Shown here piece by piece: positions 55,976 through 64,000 of a stretch of DNA of 64,000 nucleotides. A program made the position numbers and the translations under genes. This stretch comes from Lycorma delicatula (taxonomy: Eukaryota > Arthropoda > Insecta > Hemiptera > Fulgoridae). The notes beneath the pieces were generated by a model. It had not been told where the DNA came from. It was given only the letters and a program-made list of their open reading frames with translations, and made no database searches. Positions within the stretch are counted from its first letter, which is position 1. Every line of letters begins with the position of its first letter. The stretch spans positions 346,937,842-347,001,841 of the forward strand of contig NC_134455.1 of NCBI RefSeq assembly GCF_047948215.1. Reading direction: 5' to 3'.

Positions 55976-56495
55976 GGTTCTTATCGGTTATCTGCCCGCC
56001 AAACGATTTTTCGTTCTAACGAGTTCAAATCAGTAAGTAATAATCAATTTACATGTTAGCTATATATTATTTACTTAAATGACTATATTTTAGAATTATT
56101 GAAACAATTATTACGATTTGATAATTGTTATCTCTATTGACAGCAGCGCTTATCATTCAACTGATATCTTTTAAATACTTCTAGTTTTTATTCTAGTCAG
56201 TATTTCGCTTCAATTAGATCGGTTCGGAGTTTTGTGCTTCTAATTTACATTGTACAAAACGAGCGTTTGTCAATTACCAAATACGGAACAGAACGCCATG
56301 CAGTTCTTTATTGAGACCGGGATCCTACCAAAACATCGTCTATGTCCAAAAGGTCATAACATGACATTGTTTGTAAGCGCTAGAGTGAGATGGTGTTCCA
56401 ACCATTGTGGATGTCATTTAAATTACATTAGGTAAAACATTGATTTAAACAAAGATTGTATATGGCGGGCAGATAACCAATAAACGATAAGTACC
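55976..56495 (+). mobile_element. Merlin element with 8-bp target duplication
   Basis: 520 bp. The 8-bp direct repeat ATTAAATC flanks it (55968-55975 and 56496-56503). Inverted ends: GGTTCTTATC then GGTTATCTGCCCGCCA (55986-56001) on the left; the right end has the exact inverse TGGCGGGCAGATAACC (56463-56478) and, after eight extra bases, GATAAGTACC. An 8-9 bp duplication and the encoded protein fragment both point to the Merlin superfamily (relatives of bacterial IS1016/ISXO2). Too short to be autonomous. Confidence 0.85.
56250..56437 (+). pseudogene. Merlin transposase N-terminal zinc-ribbon fragment
   Basis: The open part from 56250 reads NAMQFFIETGILPKHRLCPK, GHNMTLFVSARVRWCSNHCG and CHLNYIR, then a stop. 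The pattern FLxExGLxP-x4-CPxxGxxM-x8-RWxC-x4-C is the N-terminal zinc-binding domain of Merlin/ISXO2-type transposases, which binds DNA. The DDE-type catalytic domain that should follow (over 150 residues) is absent; instead the element ends about 60 bp later. It is unlikely to be functional as a transposase. Confidence 0.75.
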
Positions 56496-56916
56496 ATTAA
56501 ATCTGTCAACTCGTGCGTGATTTTAAAAGGAGACATACCACTCAGTACGTTTAGAAAGGTTATGATTAGGCTATTTATTCAAAAGATTAGTTTATTTATT
56601 CAAAAGTTATTTCATATTGAAAATAAGTGAAAATAATGAAGAAATTCGATTCATTTCTAAAATTTTATTACAAAAAAGGGAAGAATGCGATTCGGTCTGC
56701 TAAAAGTATTGTTTTTTTATTTATGAACAGGATGCAGTATCAGTACATGAAGGTGGCATTTTCAATTGCCATTTCAATTTGGAAATTTTGATGTCATTGA
56801 TGCCCTCGCCCTGGTCGTCCAAGGGCTCATAATATTGACGAAATTATGGAAAAAATTTGATAAAGCCTATGTCATTAGCGATTGTGTTATCGTTAACGAA
56901 CTAAACATCGACCAAA

Positions 56917-58155
56917 AAAAAGAGGTGATAACAGAGTTGTAGGATGCGGCTAAAGCCGTGTTTCGGGAAAGTTTATACAATACCCAAAGGATTACAATTA
57001 CCAATTGTAGATCAACGTTTGGTTGTTGTTTCTGATGCACGGTTTACATACACAAATTAATTAAAAATATTTATCATTTTATTTGAATATATTATTCCGT
57101 GTATTTAATTCAATGATTCTACCTAAAGTGCGCACGTGTACCGTATTTCATTCGGGCGGATGTGGCGGTACTAGCGACGACGGTCGGCACTAACCAAACT
57201 AATGTAATTTCACAACTTACACTGAAAAAATTTCGCTTGTACGGTCGGTAGACTGGTGCGAGGCGTAACGCACCAAGTATCGAGTCAACAGGCGATCGAG
57301 TTCGAGACCCAATCAAACCGATTTACTTTTTGATACTTTAAATATTATTCATTTATTTAATTGTAGCACTTATTCATAAGGTCAAAACATAGCAGTACTT
57401 TAGAGCAGCCCACCAGGTTGGTCTAGTGGTTAACTCGTCATCGCAAATCAGCTGATTTCGAAGTCGAGAGTTCTAAGGTTCAAATTCTAGTAAAGGCAGT
57501 TACTTTTATACGGATTTGAATACTATATCGTGGATACCGGTGTTCTTTGGTAGTTGGGTTTCAATTAACCACAATCTCAGAAATGGTCGACCTCAGACCG
57601 TAGAAGACTACACTTCATTTACATTCATACATATCATCCTCATTCATCCTAGTATCTTACGGTGGTTCCGGAGGCTGAACAGAAAAAGAATAGTAGTTCA
57701 CAGCAGTTTTTGGGGTGAGAGTGAGGGTGCAATTTTTCAAAATTGTGTTTTTGTAAATACTGTTATTTTTTAATTGTTAACAAATTTCCCTAAGAAAAAT
57801 ATGATCTTGATTAGGCGTAATCTCGCGATACTGAGGGTGACTCTTGTTCTACAGCTTCACTCCCTTAACCTTTTAATTTTAAAATTTAATGGCATCATTG
57901 CTCCATGTATAGAAGTAATCTAAACAAGCTTGGTCAATCCAGTAGTTCCGAAGATATAAGGTGATTTAGAGGCCAATACCGAACACACGTACATACGAAC
58001 ATTAACATCCGGAATATTTCCATCCGGTTTTTTGGGTTCCTTAGGTGTCAAAACGTCAAGATCTGGTGAAAACCGCAGATGCCTAAATTAAACTGAGCTT
58101 TCCCTTTTCCCTTTTAGAGCTTCTATAGCTCTGCTATAGCGGTATCTAGACGGCA
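56917..58155 (+). repeat. F900 repeat, copy 2, interrupted by SINE-B
   Basis: Inserted in M6. Starts AAAAGAGGTGATAACAGAGT, continues TGATGCACGG, GGTGTATTTAATTCAATGAT-like, TGTGGCGGTACTAGCGACGA and TCGAGTTCGAGACCC. After the SINE it resumes with ACAGCAGTTTTTGGGGT, GAGGGTGACTCTTGTTCTAC and CCATCCGGTTTTTTGGGTTC. It ends close to the codons where M6 resumes. Confidence 0.75.
57408..57690 (+). repeat. SINE-B copy 4
   Basis: A box TGGTCTAGTGG, palindrome AAATCAGCTGATTT, B-box-like AGGTTCAAATTC, then CGTGGATACCGGTGTTCTTT, CATCCTCATTCATCC and TACGGTGGTTCCGGAGGCTG. The flanks AGCAG-TACTTTAGAGCAG and AGTAGTTCACAGCAG correspond to a single AGCAGACGACTGCAACAGCA in the empty F900 copy 1 (20666-20685), which supports a diverged target duplication. 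Confidence 0.88.
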
Positions 58156-58870
58156 ATGTAAAACAATTTTAAACTATTTGAAAAAGGCTGAATACAAAAA
58201 AGAACGCGATGTTTGCGTGTCACATGATTTAACATTGAAAAAGTGCTTACCTAATCGAATTTCCATCAGCGAATCATTACGGAAACAGAATTAAATCTCA
58301 ATTTTTGAAACAGTTCATTAAAGGCCATGACAATTGGCTTACTGACAAAAATAATGTTGAAAAATGGTGGTCGAAGTAAGGTGAAAGCTCTAACAATGGT
58401 GGAAAGCCTAGGATTGACTCCAAGAAAAGTGTAGTCATGTGTTTGCTATGAAATAGGAAAGGATTTGTTCAATATGAGCTGCTGTCGCCTTGTCAAACGT
58501 TAATTCTAACCTCTATTATCAACAACTGGAAAGATTATCCCATTCGATTGTGATAAAACGACCGGAATTGGCATATAAGGAAGGTGTCGTTTTCTATCAC
58601 GACAACGCCAGATTTCACACATTTTCGTTAACCATTCGAAAAATTAGAGAGGTTGGCCGAACATTCATACACCGAGAAGTTTAGTTTGGACAGTCAGAAT
58701 AATATTTATTTCGGTCTCTTCAGAATTTTCTTAACAATATAAAGTTTCAAAAGAGGCCTGTTAACATCATTTTTGCAGTTTTTCGTTCAAAAAACACAGT
58801 TCTGCAATGGGTAATGATTTTATCCCAAAAATGGGAAAAGGTGATTGATTAAAATAACATTCTGTTTATT

Positions 58871-59870
58871 TTTCGTATGTTTTGCTTCCAAAAAAAAAAC
58901 CATTTTTAAATGTTTTTTTTTTACTTTTATTGGCTGTATTTACATTAATTTTTTCAGAATTAAATTGTCTACAGAGTTCTGTTACTAAATCTGCCGCAGT
59001 TTTTAGTCATTTAACAAAGCTATTGTACTACAAACCTAAAAAAAAACTTGTTTTTCGACACCGAATTTTATTTTACGTCGAATATCTTAAAAACTACTGG
59101 AGTTACAGTTCTCGGACCTCTTTGATCCTATTTACCAGCTCAAATTTTATAAAAAACCACCAACTTTACTCCTTAATTTGGGTTCCAAAAATTACAGTAG
59201 GGCTTTTCTTTTATTAGAAGAGCTAAAATGTAGGCGAAATCTTTCGCAAGCCGTAATTCGTAAATAAAGCGTTGATAGACCTATGTTTATACGAACTTTT
59301 TTCATTATTTTCACCAGAATAACACGTCCTGAAAATTTCTCCGTTTCTTCGTGGGACACTCTGTATAAGAAAATTTTCTTTGCATCTAAATATTAAAAAA
59401 CTTTTTATCCAACACTATATTTTGTATTGCATACGGATATTTACAATTATTTCGGTTGTATACTTGTAATTTATTTTATGTTGTATATACTTATTCTGAT
59501 AGGTGTCAGAAACATTAATCTAATGTAAAATTTGTGAGGAAAGTTAGAAATGTTTCTGGTATATTATTAGTTTTTGTTTCAACAGATTTTTTGATGTTAT
59601 TAATTTAACTTTTCAGACTATGGTGTAGCCGTCTGCTTATAATGTAAAACAGGTTCAAACTAATTTAATAGCGTTTGTTTTACTAATTACAGAATAATAA
59701 TTATAATACAATTATAATATGATCAAGATTTTACCTATTCACTTATATTAGTAGGACAAAAAGGTATTTATTATAAAATATTATTAATAATAAATAACTA
59801 ATTATATATAATATAATTACTATGTTATTAAAATATTATTTCAACTGAAATTCAGCTATAAAATAAGAAT
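58871..59870 (+). repeat. spacer including MITE-related repeat at 59050-59372
   Basis: Bases 59050-59372 are the partner of 8870-9118 described there. Bases 59373-59870 are A/T-rich with no recognised feature. Confidence 0.5.
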
Positions 59871-60018
59871 TGCGGAGTTTCATGGCCGAGTAGGTATTAT
59901 CTACGCATTTCGTGCAGAGGTCCGTGTTCAAAACCCACTCAGGCTTTTCACATACGCTACCAATTTCTACAGGGCTAATAACCATAGCAGTTGATTCCCG
60001 CTTTTTCATTAAAAAAAT
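59871..60018 (+). repeat. SINE-A copy 5 (degenerate)
   Basis: A box ATGGCCGAGTAGG, B box GTTCAAAACCC, then ACTCAGGCTTTTCACATACG CTACC in place of the family body. The 3' tail is almost unrecognisable and ends in ATTAAAAAAA. It might equally be an old independent tRNA-derived element. It is not a functional tRNA gene: the acceptor and anticodon arms do not fold. Confidence 0.55.
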
Positions 60019-61013
60019 TATCGATACGAAAGGAATATTCTGAGCATTTAAGTTGTTTTAGAATTTTTTCGTTTTAGCTATTATGAAGTACATTATTCCA
60101 AATAATCCGTTTTATTTTTCTTCTACATCTCCCTCATCATTTCCCGATATTTTTCTTTTTTTCTTCTGTTCAGGCTTACTTATTCCGTTTTTTCTGTTTT
60201 TCCTGTAAATCCGTGACGTTTTACGGTTACTTTCTCAGTCGTTAACGTTATTCGATGATTTCTTGTGTTATTTACAGTTCTTCCATGCCTCTTCCGGTTT
60301 CTCTGATCCATTTGTTACTGAATTAAAATTTTTATAATATTTAAATTGCATTTAGGGTTCATTCTTTGTAGGTAATCTTAATCGGGCGATTCTTTATTTA
60401 CTGATTATATTCTATATTTTCTCTATGTTGTTCTTGTAGCAGTTCTGTGTCATCGTAATTCCTCCATTTCTGACGGGTCTACAACCGTTCGAAGTATTCT
60501 TCGTTCTTTTGTTTATAGTTAATCGATTATCGGATGTTTCTTGTTTTAAGCTTTTTTATTATTATTTTTACGCTAGAATTAATGATATAAAAATAGTTAC
60601 ATGAACATTAAAAATGATTAGTTTCATAAAAAACATACTAAATACATAGATTTCTTTTAATTGATTGAAATCCAACTATTACGACAGAATAAGTTATTCT
60701 GTCATAGCTCAGGGAACCGGTTTGTTTCCAGTAATGAGTTAACTGCGGTAATTTACTACGGTAACGTATTGAAAAATTACATACTTTAGGATTAGATAAT
60801 AAAGAAATTTTTTTTTTTTATTCGTATCTATAAACATAATGGATTACACAGATCACGTCAGGAATGTGTAGATGTGTTACTCCAAGGATATAAAAAACTA
60901 ACCCAGCATTTGCCTGTATTGATCACGGGAAATCGTGGTTAAAACTCAGAGCAACATCACAATATATATAATTATAAAAATAAAAAATTTATTCGATCAA
61001 AGTCCGTACAGGT
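60019..61013. other. spacer with short repeat at 60850-60955
   Basis: T-rich sequence with no gene. Bases 60850-60955 pair with 8505-8612. Confidence 0.5.
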
Positions 61014-61217
61014 AAAAAAAAGCTGACAACACAGTTGTAGGACTTTCCTGTCACGTGGTTTTTCCTGATGCACGGCTTACACACATCTTAATTTAAAATA
61101 TTTGTAATTTTATTGAAATAGAATATTTTTGGTGTATTTAATTCAATGATTCTAACTAAAGCTCGCGCGTATACCGTATTTCATTTGTGCGGGTGTGGCG
61201 GTACTTGCGGTCACTTT
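61014..61217 (+). repeat. F900 repeat, copy 3 (truncated)
   Basis: AAAAAAAGCTGACAACACAG, TTGTAGGACTTTCC, TGATGCACGGCTTACACAC, AATTCAATGATTCTAACTAA and GTGTGGCGGTACTTGCGG, then homology stops. Confidence 0.75.
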
Positions 61218-62159
61218 AAATAGATTTTTACAATTTTAATATTAATTTTAATTTTTTAAGCATGGCCCGTTGGTATAAGTATATAATTAAAGTTAATATA
61301 CAAAAAAACCGCTTACCAACAATTAAATTCGACGCGTTCAAAAGCTTTCGGAATTAAATTCCAGTTTCAGGAACTCATATTCGTCCTATTTGTAATAGTA
61401 ATTAAAACTTCAAATGTAACTTATAAAAAATCGCGGTAAAGAGAGAGACCACCAAATTGACAGGACGTTTACGTTGACATGATTTTATAACATATGACGA
61501 CCAGCTGTTATTTTTTAAATAAGTACCACGAGTTTTTATAATTTCCGTTTCTCATTTTTTTTTTTATCTTTAATTACCTTATTTTATTTTCTTTAGTCAA
61601 GTAACCGGAGACAGGTGCAGCTAATCGCATCGCACATACATAAACAGTAGCTGTGTTGGTTGAGCTACCGCCACCGTCCACCAACGTACCCGTTCAAAAA
61701 TCTAAATTTAAAAAATGGTTTTTAATATTTATCTGAAGATTATTTGCAAACTCCAATCTCGTTTAGTATGATTGGAAATGGGGAAAATTTGAACTTATTG
61801 TTCAAATTTTTATTTTACCTATCTTCACCTTTTTCAAGGTCGAATTTAGAATAATCTAGAAATTGCTTTTTTGTTATTTACTTGAAAATTACGTACACCA
61901 AAACTCAAGTCTTCATCTATTACCAAGAAATTAAAAAGCCTCGTTTCAAAAAAAAAAATTCAAAATCCATTTTAACACTTTAAACTCGGAATTTCAAAAA
62001 AATATATTTTTAGTGTGTACTTACATTGTAAGAAAAACTTGTTTAAAAATTTTTATCAATTTATCTTCAGTCGTTGAGCCTTGATGAATCTGTCAGTCAG
62101 GATAAATTGCTTTATAGGTACAATTATGTCGTGAGTGATTCATCATCATTGCCCAGGAA
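61218..62159. other. spacer
   Basis: No gene, RNA or clear repeat was seen. Confidence 0.55.
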
Positions 62160-62447
62160 AACCTACTGAACAGGTTGGTGAAGTGGGTAAACTCGTCACC
62201 GTAAATCAGCTGATTTCGAAGTCTAGAGAGTTGTAAGGTTCAAATCTTAGTAAAGGCAGTTACTTTTATACGGATCTGAATACTAGATCGTGGATACCGG
62301 TGTTCTTTGGAGGTTGGGTTTCAAATAACCACACGTCTCAGGAACGGGCGACTTGAGACTAAACAAGACTACACTTCATTTATATTCACACTTGTCATTA
62401 TCTGAAGTAATAACTTCCGGTGGTTCCGGAGGCTAAACAGAAAAGAA
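62160..62447 (+). repeat. SINE-B copy 5
   Basis: The head is worn (GAACAGGTTGGTGAAGTGGG), but AAATCAGCTGATTT, AGGTTCAAATCTTAG, TAGATCGTGGATACCGGTG and GGTGGTTCCGGAGGCTAAAC are intact. It is followed at once by an F8 fragment (62450-62512, ACGTAAGGATTGCAACGC). Confidence 0.88.
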
Positions 62448-62449
62448 AG

Positions 62450-62512
62450 AGCCTATGACACTCCCAGTAACGTAAGGATTGCAACGCAGGATCATAGATC
62501 TAAATCGGTCAT
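62450..62512 (+). repeat. F8 fragment
   Basis: CCTATGACACTCCCAGTAAC, GTAAGGATTGCAACGC and CTAAATCGGTC match the blocks at 24465 and 25180. It starts right after the end of SINE-B copy 5. Confidence 0.6.
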
Positions 62513-62619
62513 AGAAGTGGATATTGTTGTTTTATATGAATAAATGAACAATCTTTTTAAAAAAGAATGAACATTCATAAATATTAACACAAGGATAGAT
62601 TAACATTTAAATATCTTCG

Positions 62620-63175
62620 GAACGGAACGGAACGCAGGGATAGCGGGAGTTTGTTTTCTCCCTACTAATTGCAGAACCTGAACAAATTTCCCTTGCTGCT
62701 TTGTCTTTCTATTTTATCTGGCGAGTTATTTTTATTTTAGTGGTGGTTATAGATTTTATATTTTTTATTTTATATATGGACAGATTTGGTATTTGCGTTC
62801 CAGTCCTTTAGACCAATGAGAAATAATTGACTGAGGCTGATAAAGGGCGACTAAGCGGATATACGTAAATAGTTCCGGCAATATTTTCCTTCAATCCGTC
62901 CTCTGCATTTCTTTTGTTGCTAGAGCCTTTCGGTCTAACAGGATTTTTCCTTCCGTGGGAGCCCTACTGTTTGGAGAAAACTTCCAGACACACGTGTGTC
63001 CGGGAAGGGTTTGGGGAGATCTCGTGGCCACCATCATTGTGCGGGTTAACCTGTAACAGAGCTAAAACAGGCATAAAAAGAAGGCATGTTCTATTTTGCA
63101 AGAAAGATATAACAGAGCTCGTTAAGGAGAGTATGAAAAACCTCTCAAGTTTCAACCTACCTACGTATTAAACTT
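62620..63175 (+). repeat. LINE 5' region, family L2, copy 3
   Basis: Bases 62630-62965 align with 47985-48335 (AACGCAGGGATAGCGG, TTGCAGAACCTG, TCCCTTGCTGCTT, GCCTTTCGGTCTAACAGGA). From 62914 an 85-codon open stretch runs to 63171 with no recognised domain. It is in the position where a LINE ORF1 might start, but I cannot support that. Confidence 0.5.
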
Positions 63176-64000
63176 TTATGAAGCGCGGCAAAATCGCTCT
63201 TAACGTTCCCACTCGCGCGCGCGCGCATTAAATATTTCAAATATTGATGTAAATGATTTATATTTATAGACGCTAAACAATGATCTGACAGTTCATTTTT
63301 ATGTCATTAAAACTCGTTTTTACTTTCATTTTGAGGGAGCTAAATATTGTTTTTTTTTTTTTTGTTTTTTATTCATTAATAACTAATTTTATTTATTAAA
63401 TCTTTTTTATTATGGCTAGAAAGTTTCAGTAATCGAAATTATAAGAAAAATTGTCACGTAACAGAGTTGGGACAGGTTAACTAAAACAGAGAGAAAAATT
63501 GGATGATAAATTATGAGAAATACTCTCGTAGATAATATCCCTCTACTTAGAGGATTTATATCAACGATGTTTGCTCTCGGATAGATGGCAGTTCAAGTGG
63601 TTTGGGCCCGGGCGTGGAGAGAGAGGAAGAGAATCGTAAAATGGAATGGGCGGTAAGATGTTAAGATGTGCATTTTCAATATCCTTAATGTTCAAACGTT
63701 CATTCAGTTCGCTTACATCTCACCATTTATGCTACTTTCCTACCTCTCTACAGTTAAAATGATTTATGAATAAATCATGTTTCTTTTCATTGCCTACTGA
63801 ACGATTTTAGTTATATAAATGTATGCTAAATGAACCAAAATCATTTTTATTCCTTATATTATATAATTTCATTGTCACAATACTTTTCGACAGGGATGCG
63901 TTAGGACATATACATAAAACTCTCATTGTAACTATTTATGGTTTGATATAACGATCTAAAGTGTTTGACATTTAATAAAGTTATTTATTTTCACCTAAGC
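63176..64000. other. spacer to window end
   Basis: A CG dinucleotide run of about 7 units lies at 63213-63227. Bases 63590-63650 are purine-rich (GAGAGAGAGGAAGAGAATCG). No gene is recognised. Confidence 0.55.

Larger units (their letters stand above)
56640..58870 (+). pseudogene. mariner relic M6, split by F900 (with nested SINE-B)
   Basis: Plus strand. N-terminal half 56640-56915: FYYKKGKNAIRSAKSI, PRPGRPRAHNIDEIMEKI and RLCY (helix-turn-helix region). C-terminal half from 58155: KKERDVCVSHDLTLKKCLP, NRISISESLRKQN, HDNWLTDKNNVEKWWSK, GGKPRIDSKKSV, NSNLYYQQLERL, KEGVVFYHDNARFHTFSLTI (catalytic Asp), LFRSLQNFLNN and WEKVID. It resembles the Hsmar1-type (cecropia) group and is distinct from M1-M5. 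The two halves are contiguous in protein terms, so the 1.24 kb between them is a later insertion. Confidence 0.8.

Noticed and set aside
56917..58155. F900 as a Helitron
   Set aside because: I could not see a TC start with a CTRR end and adjacent hairpin at A/T target, so the class is left open.
1..64000. CRISPR array, bacterial operons, ribosome binding sites
   Set aside because: The sequence is eukaryotic in character. No regularly spaced identical repeats were found other than the old 123-bp tandem and microsatellites.

Overview
The window looks like intergenic, repeat-dominated DNA from an insect. It is strongly A+T rich and full of A/T microsatellites. It holds at least a dozen decayed Tc1/mariner-superfamily transposases plus Harbinger, hAT, Merlin, pogo-like, Penelope-like and LINE remnants, and two families of tRNA-derived SINEs. 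The SINE heads and tails are of a kind I associate with hemipteran (planthopper-like) assemblies. That is recollection, not something the sequence proves. I found no convincing host exon, no functional tRNA or rRNA gene and no intact long reading frame. The longest open stretch (277 codons, 28463-29296) is the gag-like ORF1 of a LINE.

Layout. 1-10 kb: SINE-A fragment, two facing mariner relics, a 650-bp repeat (called F650 here), a MITE with about 115-bp inverted ends, a 123-bp tandem array. 10-16 kb: A/T-rich spacer, microsatellites, first copy of a 675-bp repeat (F675). 16-26 kb: Tc1-like relic, two pogo-like elements each broken by a later insertion, a LINE 5' region, first copy of a 900-bp repeat (F900), SINE-B, two more F650 copies. 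26-33 kb: a mariner relic and a second transposase tail, a 2.1-kb LINE derivative that has ORF1, a poly(A) tail and a 13-bp target duplication but no ORF2, then an hAT (ZBED-like) remnant beside a foldback. 33-40 kb: a pogo-like element containing a Tc1-like element that itself contains a SINE-B, then another Tc1-like pseudogene broken by a G+C-rich LINE 5' region. 41-43 kb: the GIY-YIG end of a Penelope-like element followed by a convincing hammerhead ribozyme fold, then a mariner with both ends. 43-52 kb: SINE-A copies with target duplications, a Tc1-like relic, a second LINE 5' region, and a Harbinger transposase split by a 5'-truncated LINE. 52-64 kb: F650, F675, mariner, a 520-bp Merlin element with perfect 16-bp end repeats and 8-bp target duplications, a mariner split by F900 which is itself split by SINE-B, and more SINE and LINE pieces.

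Nothing here works together as a pathway. The biology is layered transposition, and relative ages can be read from which element interrupts which. The best candidates for follow-up are the hammerhead at 41451-41508, the Merlin element at 55976-56495, the ORF1-only LINE at 27616-29685, the hAT foldback near 31.8-32.05 kb, and two perfect hairpins lying inside transposase relics.
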